From Ferrovaceae bacterium (lineage in GTDB: Bacteria; Pseudomonadota; Gammaproteobacteria; Burkholderiales; Ferrovaceae), in contig DAIDLC010000001.1 of NCBI GenBank assembly GCA_027449685.1, forward strand, positions 157,353 through 221,352: DNA of 64,000 nt, read 5' to 3'. Positions 42,834 through 53,364 of this stretch are shown here, piece by piece; position 1 is the first letter of the stretch, and each line of letters starts with the position of its first letter. Made by a program: the position numbers and the translations under genes. The notes beneath the pieces were generated by a model. The model had not been told where the DNA came from. It did not search any database and saw only the letters and a program-made list of their open reading frames with translations.

Positions 42834-44243
42834 TTAGTAAACGATAGTTGCATACAACATGGAGGTATTGAAGTCGTGCGGTCCCAGGCCACCTGTTAAC
42901 TGATTGCCGCTCACCCCGCCCATCTGGGTGTAGAAGGTATACATGTAGCCAAGTCTGACATTTTGATACGGTGCCCAGAATACGCTAGGCATCCAGGACT
43001 GCCAGTTGGGACTTCCTGTGGGGCCCATGCCATAAAGACCAGTGTCAGAACTTCCGGTGGCTCCGTGGTAAAACAACATGGCACCATATTTGGCTCTGTA
43101 TATATAGGTTACATCCGCCCAGGTTTCATTCAGGGTGTCGGTGGGATTAGTCGGGGTTCCACCTCCTGCGTTCGTAACTCCCAACACATTATTCATCGCC
43201 TCATGGGTCAAGCGGAAGTGGGCAGAGAAGTAATGGGGGTCAAGCACATATTGATACTGCGCATCAACACCTAGATCCCGATAGGTGCTAACCGAGCCAG
43301 ACCAGTCGGAATAATTCAGCACAGGATTGTAATTATGGGCATAGGAGGTCATCCCATGCAGACCAACTTCAAAGCTATTGGGCCCCCATTCCTTGTTGTA
43401 CGCCAACCGGAGATAAGGCGAAGGATCGAGTAGAGGTACACCAGTGCTGCCAGTGGCACCACCAGTCATGAAAGAGAGAGGGCCGTGGGTGATCGATTTA
43501 TAGACACCTAATTCCCCATACCAGGTCTTATTCAGGAAGCCATAGGCTCCAACCCCCACTTCTGCATGTTGGGCGGTTGCTCCCATCATGAAGGTCCCTG
43601 GAGCTTGAGCACCGCCAGCGTTGAAGTATCCAATCCAGTCAGAAGTCCAGTTCTCGGTGGTGTTCCAAACGTCAGACATCGTCGAGCGGTTGTTTGTATA
43701 AACACCGTAAATAATGTCCTTGGTGGGAGTGACAATGCGGTCGGCCCAGCGTAATTCCGTGTTATCGATTCCGGAAGATTGTGTGTATTGGCTCCCCGAA
43801 GTGATGTTGCCGTCATACTTATTCCAGGTCCACTGAACAAAGGCTCCCAAATTGTCTGTAATGTGACCTCCGGCAAATAAACTGACCACTTGCAGATCAA
43901 ATGACGAGGAGGGCGCCGTTCCGTTGCCAGCTGCTGGGGTGGTATTCGTGTAAAACTGTCGCGCTGTCTGCAGCATGACTGCCACGGGTGGCCGATCTAC
44001 ATTGGTAGTTAAGTTGAAAATGTCATTGGCATCACCCATGGTATAACCCGTGAGTTTGAACATCCGACCTAGAGAGGTTAACTGCGGATATTCACCCCCC
44101 ACGTGACAGGCAACACATTTGAAACCGGTTTGACGGGCAAAGACCGGGATGGCGCTGGCATCCATGGAGGCTGCCAAAGAGGCCATACCCAGAAGCGCAA
44201 GCAGCGGCCCACGCCCTTTTCCGAGCAGGTTGGATTGCTTCAT
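42834..44243 (-). CDS. Cyc2-like monoheme cytochrome-porin fusion (copy B)
   Basis: MKQSNLLGKGRGPLLALLGMASLAASMDASAIPVFARQTGFKCVACHVGGEYPQLTSLGRMFKLTGYTMG then a long beta-barrel-like region ending in aromatic ...LYATIVY. Confidence 0.72.
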   Translation of the reverse strand: MKQSNLLGKGRGPLLALLGMASLAASMDASAIPVFARQTGFKCVACHVGGEYPQLTSLGRMFKLTGYTMGDANDIFNLTTNVDRPPVAVMLQTARQFYTNTTPAAGNGTAPSSSFDLQVVSLFAGGHITDNLGAFVQWTWNKYDGNITSGSQYTQSSGIDNTELRWADRIVTPTKDIIYGVYTNNRSTMSDVWNTTENWTSDWIGYFNAGGAQAPGTFMMGATAQHAEVGVGAYGFLNKTWYGELGVYKSITHGPLSFMTGGATGSTGVPLLDPSPYLRLAYNKEWGPNSFEVGLHGMTSYAHNYNPVLNYSDWSGSVSTYRDLGVDAQYQYVLDPHYFSAHFRLTHEAMNNVLGVTNAGGGTPTNPTDTLNETWADVTYIYRAKYGAMLFYHGATGSSDTGLYGMGPTGSPNWQSWMPSVFWAPYQNVRLGYMYTFYTQMGGVSGNQLTGGLGPHDFNTSMLYATIVY

Positions 44244-44342
44244 TATTAAACCCCCTAATTGTTGTATGAAAAACTTTGGTGCGGGTGCATCAGAAAAACC
44301 AAAACGAAGGAACAACCGCAGATGCAGATGTTCTAACGCTCC

Positions 44343-44356
44343 TTGATCTAAGTCAA
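44343..44356. promoter_or_regulatory. FNR/CRP-family-like box upstream of Cyc2-like copy B
   Basis: TTGAT-CTAA-GTCAA, about 100 bp upstream of start codon 44243. Confidence 0.5.
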
Positions 44357-44460
44357 GTCCTCTGTCATAAAACTGAAAAGCTGCACCCGACATGTTGCTA
44401 AATTGCAACACTCCTCGGGCGGGACTTGCACCTGCAACAGTGCGCCCTGCCGGGCGCCCT

Positions 44461-44488
44461 AAAAAAAACGCCTTGCGGATGCAAGGCG
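44461..44488 (-). terminator. Rho-independent terminator between the two cytochrome modules
   Basis: Minus strand: CGCCTTGCatccGCAAGGCGTTTTTTTT. Confidence 0.85.
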
Positions 44489-44527
44489 TAATGGGGGGTA
44501 AATCGATTCTGAAAGGAGGCTTCGGGC

Positions 44528-45217
44528 TTATCTCAGGGATTGCAGATAGGCGGCAACCTGGTGCTTTTGCAGGTCATCCAAGCCATGGGAGATGTTCTCC
44601 ATGGCGGCCCCGTGAGGCCGTTCCAGTGCTTCGGGATGGTTTTCCCGTCCGGCATCGCTGTTGAAGATCATCAATTGCTTGTACAGGTAGTTGGCGTGCT
44701 GCCCGGCCAAGCGGGGAATGGGGCCATTGCCTTCAGCGTTAGCGCCATGACAGGAGGCGCAGGCAGGAACCCCTTTGTCGGACACCCCTTCGGCAAAGAG
44801 CTTTTGTCCCGCAGCAACCAGCGCGGGATTGCTCTGGTTGGGGTTGGGCAAGGGCTTCTGATGCGCGTAATACTCGGCGATGCTCTTCATTTGTTCCGTG
44901 GTCAAACGACTGGACAGCCCCCACATATAGTCTTTGGCCATCTTGTCCTTGCGGGTCTGGTCATGGAATTCCTGCAATTCGGTTTGCAGGTATTCCGCTT
45001 GCTGACCCGCCAGGTTGGGATAGGTGGGGTTGATGGAGTTGCCATTGGCGCTCATGTGTGTGCCCCCATGACAGGTGGAACACACCTGCTGGGCCAGGGT
45101 ATTGCCAGAGACCTGTGGATTGGACAAGTCGCGGCTGCGCTCCAGGTTGGAGCAGGCCCCCAGCGTAACAGACAGGGCGGTGAGGGTTAGCAAGGCTTGA
45201 TAACGTTTCATGTTCAT
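44528..45217 (-). CDS. Diheme c4-type cytochrome (copy A)
   Basis: MKRYQALLTLTALSVTLGACSNL; CSTCHGGTHMS and CASCHGANAEGNGPIPRLAGQHANYLYKQL; strongly similar to copy B. Confidence 0.88.
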   Translation of the reverse strand: MNMKRYQALLTLTALSVTLGACSNLERSRDLSNPQVSGNTLAQQVCSTCHGGTHMSANGNSINPTYPNLAGQQAEYLQTELQEFHDQTRKDKMAKDYMWGLSSRLTTEQMKSIAEYYAHQKPLPNPNQSNPALVAAGQKLFAEGVSDKGVPACASCHGANAEGNGPIPRLAGQHANYLYKQLMIFNSDAGRENHPEALERPHGAAMENISHGLDDLQKHQVAAYLQSLR

Positions 45218-45226
45218 CCCCTGTAA

Positions 45227-46546
45227 TCAATAAATGAAGCTAACGTAAAACGCGGAGGTGTTGAAGTCACTGGGCTTGAGCGTTTGCCCCGGAATGACGG
45301 AGGTGGCCCCTGCCATTTGGGTATAAACGGTGTATTGAAAGCCCAGACGCAGATTTTGCCAAGGCGTCCAGAAAATTTCCGGAATCCAGGCTTGCCAGTT
45401 GGGGCTGCCTGTGGTGGTGTTGAGGGCATTCAGGGTCAGGTCGTTGCTGCCTGTGATGTTGCGGTAGGTCAGCGTGCCGCCGTATTTGGCTTGATAGACA
45501 TACGACACATCCAGCCAGGCCTCGTTCAGGTAATTCGATCCATTTGCCGCTGTAGTTCCCACCTGATCGCCGGCAAAAGAGGAACTTTCGTGCAGGAAGC
45601 GGGCGTGGGCCCCGATGTAATGGGGATCCAGATTGTATTGATACTGGGCATCCAGCGCTGTATCACGGTAGGTGTTGACCGTAGTTCCCCAACTGCCGTT
45701 ATGGGCGTAGGAAATCATGCCGTGCATACCCACCTCGAAGCTATGCGCGCCGATGTCTTTACTGTAGGCCAAGCGATAATACGGGGAAGGATCGATGAAG
45801 ACGCTACCGCTTCCGGCCGTCAGGTCGGTGGTGGCAATGCCGTGAGTGAAGGATTTATACACGCCGGCCTCGGCATACCAGGTGGTATCCTTATACAGAT
45901 AGGCACCGATCCCTTCGGACTGCCCTGGGCCATATTGATCCAGGAAAGGTTGTGGGGTTTGGGCGGCGGCGTTGGCGTTGTAAAATCCCATGAGGATTAC
46001 ATTCCAGTTGGCCGTGTTGTTCCACACGTCCGAAACCGTGGGGTGATTGTTGACGTAGACCCCATAAATCAGGTCGTTGCCATTGTTCAGGTTACGGTCG
46101 GCATAACGGATTTCCGAGTTGTCCACGGTGAAGTTATAGCCACCCCCCGTGTTTCCCCCCGTCCATTGCAGAAAGCCGCCGATGTTGTCGGTGATCTTGC
46201 CACCGGAAAACAGGCTGATGGCCTGGATATTCTGAGTATCCCCTGGTTGGCTGGCTGCATTGTTTTTGTTGGTGAAACCTCGTCCAGCCTGCAACCAGAC
46301 ACTGATGGGGGGAGCATCTTTTTGCACTTCCAGATCGGTCAGGTTGGGGCGGGTGCCCATGGTGTAACCGGTCAACTTGAACAGTCTCCCATAGGAGGTG
46401 AGTTGCGGGTACATGCCCCCCAAGTGGCAGGTCACACAGGCCTGGCCGGTTTGTCGTGCGTAGATCGGTATGGCATTGGCGTTCATCGATCCTGCCAAAG
46501 CCAATCCTCCCATGAGTCCTAGCGTGATACGAGCTGGTGTTTTCAC
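45227..46546 (-). CDS. Cyc2-like monoheme cytochrome-porin fusion (copy A)
   Basis: Probable GTG start 46546; VKTPARITLGLMGGLALAGSMNANAIPIYARQTGQACVTCHLGGMYPQLTSYGRLFKLTGYTMG then barrel-like region ending ...FNTSAFYVSFIY. Confidence 0.72.
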   Translation of the reverse strand: MKTPARITLGLMGGLALAGSMNANAIPIYARQTGQACVTCHLGGMYPQLTSYGRLFKLTGYTMGTRPNLTDLEVQKDAPPISVWLQAGRGFTNKNNAASQPGDTQNIQAISLFSGGKITDNIGGFLQWTGGNTGGGYNFTVDNSEIRYADRNLNNGNDLIYGVYVNNHPTVSDVWNNTANWNVILMGFYNANAAAQTPQPFLDQYGPGQSEGIGAYLYKDTTWYAEAGVYKSFTHGIATTDLTAGSGSVFIDPSPYYRLAYSKDIGAHSFEVGMHGMISYAHNGSWGTTVNTYRDTALDAQYQYNLDPHYIGAHARFLHESSSFAGDQVGTTAANGSNYLNEAWLDVSYVYQAKYGGTLTYRNITGSNDLTLNALNTTTGSPNWQAWIPEIFWTPWQNLRLGFQYTVYTQMAGATSVIPGQTLKPSDFNTSAFYVSFIY

Positions 46547-46686
46547 ATTAACCCCCGTTGATGACGATAAAAAAACCTGTGCGTCAGTGGTGTTTTGAAA
46601 GGAACCCAAAGTAATCAAAAACACACTCTGATCGCAGTGCAAGGTCAAACCACTGGTTATTTTAAGGAGGGTTTGTTGTGTTTTCG

Positions 46687-46700
46687 TTGATCTGTATCAA
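46687..46700. promoter_or_regulatory. Consensus FNR/ANR-type box upstream of Cyc2-like copy A
   Basis: TTGAT-CTGT-ATCAA; 22 nt further on the minus strand lies TAAAAT, the spacing expected for a class II FNR promoter. Confidence 0.65.
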
Positions 46701-46870
46701 CAATGCAACAAATAGGTCGGTTTTTTTGAGAAATTTTGGAAAAACACTGCGCCCAAGCGGGTAAAAATGCGGCGCTGCAATAAAGGGAAGTGTTTGTCCT
46801 GGTGCGAATCGATGTCGTCCAGGCCGATCAGCAGGGGGCAGAGACCCTGTTCAGGGTTGTGGGGGTGTGA

Positions 46871-46902
46871 GGCAGAGGCAGAGGCAGAGGCAGAGGCAGA
46901 GG
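46871..46902. repeat. Hexanucleotide tandem repeat (GGCAGA)5+GG
   Basis: GGCAGAGGCAGAGGCAGAGGCAGAGGCAGAGG. Confidence 0.95.
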
Positions 46903-46973
46903 AGCAGGAAGTCATCCCGTTGGTAAAACCGGGCGGGGAAGAGAGACCCCGCCCGGGGTGATGCCCAGAACGA

Positions 46974-48965
46974 CTAGAGTACTGACTTCACGGTCTTGCA
47001 GAGGTTTTCAGCGGTCAAGCCAAAGTGCTTGAACAGGGCTCCTGCGGGTGCGGATTCGCCATAAGTGTCGATGCCCACCACGGCCTGACAGCCATACTTC
47101 CACCACAGGGCGGTACTTCCCGCCTCGATGGCAATCTTGGGAATGCCTGGCGGGAGCACAGTGGCTCGATAGTCGGCACTTTGGCGGTCAAATACCGTGG
47201 TGGCCGGCATGGACACCACGCGCACCGGAATTCCCTCGGCGTTGAGCAGTTTTTGCGCTTCCACGGCAATGCCCACCTCGGAACCCGTGGCGATCAAAAT
47301 GGCCCGGGCCAACCCTTCGGACTCCCGCAGAACATACCCCCCCTTGTTGATGTCCACGATCTGTTCCGGGGTGCGGGACTGGAAGGGCAGGTTCTGGCGG
47401 CTGAATATCAGACAGCTGGGGCCATTGTGGCGCCGCACGGCCGCTGCCCAGGCGGCTGCGGTTTCCGTGGTGTCACAGGGGCGCCATACATCCATGTTGG
47501 GAATCAGGCGCAAGCTCGAAACATGCTCGATGGACTGGTGCGTAGGCCCGTCTTCCCCCAATCCGATGGAGTCATGGGTAAACACGAAGAGGCTACGAAT
47601 GCGCATCAGGGCGGCCATGCGCAAGGCATTGCGGCTGTAGTCCGAGAAAGTGAGGAAGGTGCCGCCGTAAGGGATGAAGCCGCCATGCAGGGCAATGCCG
47701 TTCATGATGGCGCTCATGCCGAATTCCCGCACGCCATAACTGAGGTAGTTGCCTGCCGTGCTGGCGTTCATGGATTTACTGCCGCTCCAGTTGGTCAGAT
47801 TGGAGCCTGTCAGGTCGGCCGAACCGCCAAAGAACTCCGGCAATACGGCTCCCAGCGCTTCCAGCGTGTTTTGGCTGGCCTTGCGACTGGCAATCGTCTC
47901 ACCCTTGTCCCGGCATTTGGCAATGAACTCCAGTGCAGCCATTTCGAAGTGTTGGGGCAAGTCGCCTTTCATGCGTCGGGTAAATTCTGCTGCCGCGGCA
48001 GGATAAGCCCGTTGATACGCGCTAAAACGCTCATTCCATTCGGCTTCCTGGACCGCGCCTCGGGGCCGTGCGTCCCAGGCTTGATAGACCTCGGCGGGAA
48101 TTTCGAAAGGTCCATGGGTCCAGCCGATGGCCGCACGGGAAGCGGCAATTTCATCGTTCCCCAAGGGCGCGCCGTGGACGTCATGGGTGCCGGCCTTGTT
48201 GGGGCTTCCCTGACCGATGACGGTTTTGCAGCAAATCAGGGTGGGTTTGTCGCTGTTTTGGGCTGCAGTGATGGCGGCAGACACCGCTTCCACATCGTGA
48301 CCGTCGACCGCGCGCAGTACATTCCAGCCGTACGCCTCGAAGCGCTTGGGGGTGTCTTCCGCAAACCAGTCATGCACATGGCCGTCGATGGAGATGCCAT
48401 TGTCGTCCCAGAAGGCGATGAGTTTGTTCAGCCCCAGGGTCCCGGCCAGAGAGCAGGCCTCGTGGCTGATCCCTTCCATCAAGCAGCCATCCCCCATGAA
48501 GACATAGGTGTAATGGTTGACGAGGGTGTGCCCCGGCTGGTTGAATTGTTCAGCCAGAAGCCGTTCTGCCAGCGCAAAACCCACCGCATTGGTAATTCCT
48601 TGCCCCAAAGGTCCGGTGGTGGTTTCTACCCCAACCGTCATGCCATATTCAGGGTGCCCGGGTGTCTTGCTGTGCAGTTGGCGGAAGTTTTTGAGTTCCT
48701 CCAGCGGCAGGTCGTACCCGGTCAGATGCAGCAGGGCATAAATCAGCATGGAGGCATGGCCGTTGGACAACACAAACCGGTCCCGGTCGGCCCAATGGGG
48801 ATTGCTGGGATTATGCTTGAGATGCCGGCCCCACAACGCCACAGCCATTTCGGCCATTCCCATGGGTGCCCCGGGGTGGCCCGAGTTGGCCTTTTGTACG
48901 GCGTCCATGGCCAGGGCCCGGATGGCATTGGCCATCAGGGTGGTAGTTTTTGCGCCTTGAGTCAT
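46974..48965 (-). CDS. tkt: Transketolase
   Basis: [77 protein letters not shown]-track start at 49115 is an extension into fba. Confidence 0.96.
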   Translation of the reverse strand: MTQGAKTTTLMANAIRALAMDAVQKANSGHPGAPMGMAEMAVALWGRHLKHNPSNPHWADRDRFVLSNGHASMLIYALLHLTGYDLPLEELKNFRQLHSKTPGHPEYGMTVGVETTTGPLGQGITNAVGFALAERLLAEQFNQPGHTLVNHYTYVFMGDGCLMEGISHEACSLAGTLGLNKLIAFWDDNGISIDGHVHDWFAEDTPKRFEAYGWNVLRAVDGHDVEAVSAAITAAQNSDKPTLICCKTVIGQGSPNKAGTHDVHGAPLGNDEIAASRAAIGWTHGPFEIPAEVYQAWDARPRGAVQEAEWNERFSAYQRAYPAAAAEFTRRMKGDLPQHFEMAALEFIAKCRDKGETIASRKASQNTLEALGAVLPEFFGGSADLTGSNLTNWSGSKSMNASTAGNYLSYGVREFGMSAIMNGIALHGGFIPYGGTFLTFSDYSRNALRMAALMRIRSLFVFTHDSIGLGEDGPTHQSIEHVSSLRLIPNMDVWRPCDTTETAAAWAAAVRRHNGPSCLIFSRQNLPFQSRTPEQIVDINKGGYVLRESEGLARAILIATGSEVGIAVEAQKLLNAEGIPVRVVSMPATTVFDRQSADYRATVLPPGIPKIAIEAGSTALWWKYGCQAVVGIDTYGESAPAGALFKHFGLTAENLCKTVKSVL

Positions 48966-48994
48966 GATCGATCTCTCGTTGAGTGAGTAGTCAG

Positions 48995-50059
48995 TTAGCG
49001 AATCTGGGGGGTCAATTGTCCCTTGGCATAGCGCTCGCTCATGACTTCCATGGAGAGCGGTTTGATTTTGCTGGCTTGACCGGCACTGCCGAAGGCCTCG
49101 AAGCGGGCCTTGCAAATGCCCATGGCCGCCTTGCGCGCCTCGGCCAGGAATTTGCGGGGATCGAATTCTTCCGGCTTCTTGAACATCAGGGCGCGAATGG
49201 CCCCCGTCATGGCCAAACGGATATCGGTGTCGATATTGACCTTGCGCACCCCATATTTGATGGCTTCCACGATCTCTTCCACGGGCACGCCGTAGGTTTC
49301 CTTGATGTCACCCCCATTGGCACGAATGATTTCCAGCCAATCCTGAGGAACTGAAGAGGAACCATGCATGACCAAGTGGGTGTTGGGAATGCGGGCATGA
49401 ATTTCCTTCACCCGCCAAATGGCGAGCGTCTCCCCAGTGGGAGCCTTGGTAAACTTGTAGGCGCCATGGCTGGTGCCAATGGCAATGGCCAGGGCATCCA
49501 CTTCGGTTTGGCGGACAAAATCGGCCGCCTGTTCCGGGTCGGTCAACAATTGATCATGGCTCAGTTGCTTGTCGGACCCATGTCCGTCTTCCTCGCCCAT
49601 CATGCCAGATTCCAAAGACCCCAGGCATCCCAGTTCGCCTTCTACCGAAACCCCCACGGCATGGGCCATGTCCACTACCCGACGGGTGGTGCTGACGTTG
49701 TATTCAAAGCTGGAAGGGGTTTTCATGTCTTCCATCAGGGAGCCATCCATCATGACGCTGGAAAAGCCGGAGCGGATGGAGCGCTGACAGACGGCCGGGC
49801 TAGCCCCATGATCCTGATGCATGCACACGGGAATATCCGGGTACATTTCGATGGCGCCTTCAATCAGCTTGCGCAGAAAGGGCTCGCCGGCATATTTGCG
49901 GGCTCCCGCCGAGCCTTGCATGATGACCGGGCTATTGGTGGCTTGAGCGGCTTCCATGATGGCCTGGATCTGCTCCAGGTTGTTGACGTTGAAAGCAGGG
50001 AGACCATAACCATGTTCGGCGGCGTGGTCGAGCAACTGACGCAGGGAGATGAGTGCCAT
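48995..50059 (-). CDS. fba: Class II fructose-1,6-bisphosphate aldolase (Calvin cycle type)
   Basis: [62 protein letters not shown]. Confidence 0.95.
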   Translation of the reverse strand: MALISLRQLLDHAAEHGYGLPAFNVNNLEQIQAIMEAAQATNSPVIMQGSAGARKYAGEPFLRKLIEGAIEMYPDIPVCMHQDHGASPAVCQRSIRSGFSSVMMDGSLMEDMKTPSSFEYNVSTTRRVVDMAHAVGVSVEGELGCLGSLESGMMGEEDGHGSDKQLSHDQLLTDPEQAADFVRQTEVDALAIAIGTSHGAYKFTKAPTGETLAIWRVKEIHARIPNTHLVMHGSSSVPQDWLEIIRANGGDIKETYGVPVEEIVEAIKYGVRKVNIDTDIRLAMTGAIRALMFKKPEEFDPRKFLAEARKAAMGICKARFEAFGSAGQASKIKPLSMEVMSERYAKGQLTPQIR

Positions 50060-50081
50060 GAGCGTTCCTTGAAGAAAAGGG

Positions 50082-50780
50082 TTAAAGGGGGAGGGGTTCA
50101 GGCTGGGCTAAACCCAGTCTTGTGAGAAGTTCGTTGAAACTTTCAATGACCGCATCGGGACCTGCCTGAACGATGGGTTGTCCATGGTTGTAACCGTGGT
50201 TGAAAGTCCATACAGCAACGCCTGCGGCGCGCGCAGCCTGTACATCATTGCTGGAATCGCCCACAAACAGGGCCTGGGCGGGGTCCACGCCAGCACGTTG
50301 CAAAGCCAGTTGCAGGGGCAGGGGGCTGGGCTTGCCGGCTGCGGTGTCGCCGCCCGCGACGATGATTTCAAAGTGGTGCATCAAGGACTGCGACTGTAGC
50401 AATTTGAGGGTTAGACTGCGTTCCTTGTTGGTGACCACTGCCAGGCGACAGCCGGCCTGGCGCAGGGCCCCCAGTACCTCGTCGGCATCGGGATAGGGCA
50501 AGCTCAGCAACCCCGTCAGTTCGGCATAGGTATGCAGAAAACGGGGGTAAAGCCGGGCAAAACGTTCCGATTCGCGGATGGTTTGATCCCCGGTTACGGC
50601 TTGTAAGGCATTGCCAAACAACCAGGCCGTTCCCTTGCCGATCCAGTCCCGGATCTGCGTGGCGGGTAGTGGCGGAAGATGGTCTTCCTCCAGGGTGCGA
50701 TTGACCGTCTCGGCGATTTCGGCAGCGGTATCCACCAGGGTACCGTCCAGATCGAACATGATGAATTGCGGCAAGGGCAT
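50082..50780 (-). CDS. Phosphoglycolate phosphatase (HAD family)
   Basis: [41 protein letters not shown]; embedded in the Calvin operon. Confidence 0.9.
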   Translation of the reverse strand: MPLPQFIMFDLDGTLVDTAAEIAETVNRTLEEDHLPPLPATQIRDWIGKGTAWLFGNALQAVTGDQTIRESERFARLYPRFLHTYAELTGLLSLPYPDADEVLGALRQAGCRLAVVTNKERSLTLKLLQSQSLMHHFEIIVAGGDTAAGKPSPLPLQLALQRAGVDPAQALFVGDSSNDVQAARAAGVAVWTFNHGYNHGQPIVQAGPDAVIESFNELLTRLGLAQPEPLPL

Positions 50781-50800
50781 GAGTGGGGGCGCTCCCGGGT

Positions 50801-51676
50801 TCAGAAGGATTTACGCTTGATATCCATCAACTTGAGGATCATGGGCGTAAAAATCAGTTGCATGGCAATGCCCATTTTCCCCCCGGGAATCACCAGGGAA
50901 TTGGGGCGCGTCATCCAGGAACCGTTCAACATGGAAAGCAGGTAAGGAAAATCGATGCCTTTGGGGTCGGCAAAGCGAATGACCACCATGCTTTCATCGG
51001 CCGAAGGAATATCGGCGGCGATGAAGGGGTTGGAGGTATCTACGGTGGGTACCCGTTGAAAGTTCACGTGGGTGCGCGAAAACTGCGGGCAGATGTGGCC
51101 CACGTAATCCGGCATACGGCGCAAAATGACGTCTGTCACCGCTTCTTGCGAGTAGCCCCGCAACTTTTGATCGCGGTGCAGCTTTTGAATCCATTCCAGA
51201 TTGATGATGGGGACCACACCCACCAGCAGGTCCACCTGGGCCGCCACATTGATTTTGTCGTCGGCATACCCGCCGTGCAAACCCTCATAAAACATCAGGT
51301 CGGTGTTGCCTTCGATGTCTTCCCAGGGGATGAAGGTGCCGGGTTCTTGCTTGTACGGGGCGGCTTCGCCGGCGTCGTGCAGGTAGCGGCGCACCTTGCC
51401 AGAACCCGTGGCGCCATAGGTTTTGAACAGGTTTTCAAGTTCATCCAACAGATTGGCTTCTGGACCGAAGTGACTGAAATGCCTATTTCCTTTGGCCTCT
51501 TGTTCCTTCATCTGGGCACGCATGGCCAGACGGTCAAAGCGATGGAAGGAATCGCCTTCCACGATTTGGGCGTGGATTTTTTCGCGCCGAAAAATGTGTT
51601 TGAAGCTATTCATGACCGTGGTGGTACCTGCACCGGAAGATCCGGTCACAGCAATGATGGGATGTTTACGCGACAT
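50801..51676 (-). CDS. prk: Phosphoribulokinase
   Basis: MSRKHPIIAVTGSSGAGTTTVMNSFKHIFRREKIHAQIVEGDSFHRFDRLAMRAQM. Confidence 0.95.
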   Translation of the reverse strand: MSRKHPIIAVTGSSGAGTTTVMNSFKHIFRREKIHAQIVEGDSFHRFDRLAMRAQMKEQEAKGNRHFSHFGPEANLLDELENLFKTYGATGSGKVRRYLHDAGEAAPYKQEPGTFIPWEDIEGNTDLMFYEGLHGGYADDKINVAAQVDLLVGVVPIINLEWIQKLHRDQKLRGYSQEAVTDVILRRMPDYVGHICPQFSRTHVNFQRVPTVDTSNPFIAADIPSADESMVVIRFADPKGIDFPYLLSMLNGSWMTRPNSLVIPGGKMGIAMQLIFTPMILKLMDIKRKSF

Positions 51677-51730
51677 GGAAAACCTCTCGCAAGATAATGA
51701 TAAATAGTGGTTTTACTGAAACCCTACGGC

Positions 51731-52798
51731 CTACGGGCGAAACAGGCTACGCTCATTGAACAGGGGCGAGTCGAAGGGCTTGTCCGTACCGGCATCATAT
51801 TGCTGATGGTAGTGATCCACGCGCGCCACTTCATGGCGTGAGCCCAGAATCACGGGAATCCGCTGATGGATTTTATCCGGTACCACATCCATGATGCGCT
51901 CGCGCCCGGTACTGGCGGCACCGCCCGCCTGTTCCACCAGAAAGCTCATGGGATTGGCTTCGTACATCAGACGCAGGCGACCAGGCTTGGTGGGGTCTTT
52001 GGTATCCCGTGGGTACATGAAAATCCCTCCCCGGATCAGGATGCGATGTACTTCGGCCACCATGGAGGCAATCCAGCGCATATTGAAATCCCGCTCCCGC
52101 GGGCCGGTTTTCCCGGCCTTGCACTCGTCGATGTAGCGCGTAACGGGTGGCTCCCAAAAGCGTTCGTTCGAGGTATTGATGGCGTATTCGCTAGTGTCGG
52201 CGGGAATCTGGATATGGGGATGGGTGAGGATGAAGTTGCCCACCTCCCGGTCCAGGGTAAAGCCGTGGGTTCCGTTGCCCACGGTCAGGACCATCACCGT
52301 GGATGGGCCGTACAAGGCATAACCGGCAGCCACTTGCTTGCTGCCCGGTTGCAGATAGTCCTCGATGCCTGGCTCTCCCGTGCCATTGGCGCGCAGGATG
52401 GAAAAGATCGAACCGACCGAGACATTGCCATCGATATTGGAGGAGCCATCCAGCGGATCGAAGATGGCCAGAAAAGGCCCCCGTGTATGGGGGGCCTTCA
52501 CCGGGAAAGGATCATCCATTTCTTCGGAGGCCACGCCCGCCACCAGGCCACCCATTTCGAAGGTATTGACGAAAGCGGTGTTGGACAGGACGTCCAGTGG
52601 TTTCTGGGTTTCTCCCTGCACATTGGTGCTGTCCAGACTACCCGAGGCACCGTCCAGAGCGCCCCGGGCGCTCATGGCGGCGATGGCTTTCACGGCTGCG
52701 GCCACGTCCACCAGCAAGGCCGCCAGTGCGGCGCCATCCTTGGAACCACTGATGTTTTCGATCAAGAACTTGGATAAGGTCTTACGCCCTAAGTGCAT
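51731..52798 (-). CDS. fbp: Class I fructose-1,6-bisphosphatase
   Basis: [72 protein letters not shown]. Confidence 0.96.
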   Translation of the reverse strand: MHLGRKTLSKFLIENISGSKDGAALAALLVDVAAAVKAIAAMSARGALDGASGSLDSTNVQGETQKPLDVLSNTAFVNTFEMGGLVAGVASEEMDDPFPVKAPHTRGPFLAIFDPLDGSSNIDGNVSVGSIFSILRANGTGEPGIEDYLQPGSKQVAAGYALYGPSTVMVLTVGNGTHGFTLDREVGNFILTHPHIQIPADTSEYAINTSNERFWEPPVTRYIDECKAGKTGPRERDFNMRWIASMVAEVHRILIRGGIFMYPRDTKDPTKPGRLRLMYEANPMSFLVEQAGGAASTGRERIMDVVPDKIHQRIPVILGSRHEVARVDHYHQQYDAGTDKPFDSPLFNERSLFRP

Positions 52799-53054
52799 GG
52801 TTTCTCCCCTCTGTTAGTATTAGAATATGTTGTTGTTTACCCACCGCACTGGAGTGAAGCGTGCAGGCGGGATCATAGACCTGTTTTATATAAGCCATAC
52901 TCAGTAATTCTTATTGGGTCTATAAGATGTACTGATTAGCACCGATTTCGGGCAGGTGACGTCCCGTCTTGACTCGTCCTGATTTTCATAAACCCTGAGT
53001 ATAGACTGAATTTTGCAGGGCTGAAACGACTCTGTTTGGAAAGATCACTCAGGA

Positions 53055-53324
53055 TCATTTTTTCCGGGCCCGCGCCCGCCGTAACTGTTTGGGATCGGCT
53101 TGTCGTGGCCGATAGATTTCTACCCGATCTCCCGCGTGCAGCACTGTGTTCAACGGGCGTATCTGCCCCCAGATGCCGGTTTTTTGGCGGTTCAAATCGA
53201 TGTCAGGAAAACGCTCCGGCAACCCCGAGGCCTGCAACGCCTGCTCCAGGGTACAAGGTTGAGGCACTTCCAGTTCGATAACGCATTGTTGCTCGGGCAA
53301 GGCGTAAGCTACCGTCACCTTCAT
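53055..53324 (-). CDS. rnfH: RnfH family ubiquitin-like protein
   Basis: MKVTVAYALPEQQCVIELEVPQPCTLEQALQASGLPERFPDIDLNRQKTGIWGQIRPLNTVLHAGDRVEIYRPRQADPKQLRRARA; downstream of ratA. Confidence 0.9.
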   Translation of the reverse strand: MKVTVAYALPEQQCVIELEVPQPCTLEQALQASGLPERFPDIDLNRQKTGIWGQIRPLNTVLHAGDRVEIYRPRQADPKQLRRARARKK

Positions 53325-53364
53325 GGGGTAAAAACAGGCTGTGGGCGCATGAACACTTGTGGGA

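Noticed and set aside
45284-46522. 412-aa + strand ORF opposite Cyc2-like copy A
   Set aside because: Antisense to a gene with a signal peptide and heme motif; no independent evidence.
46697-46915. 72-aa minus-strand ORF translating the hexamer repeat as (SA)n
   Set aside because: No RBS context or homology features; overlaps the candidate promoter region, so the repeat is treated as intergenic.
47025-48986. 653-aa ORF on + strand opposite tkt
   Set aside because: Shadow ORF antisense to a confidently identified transketolase; product lacks recognisable motifs and has low-credibility composition.
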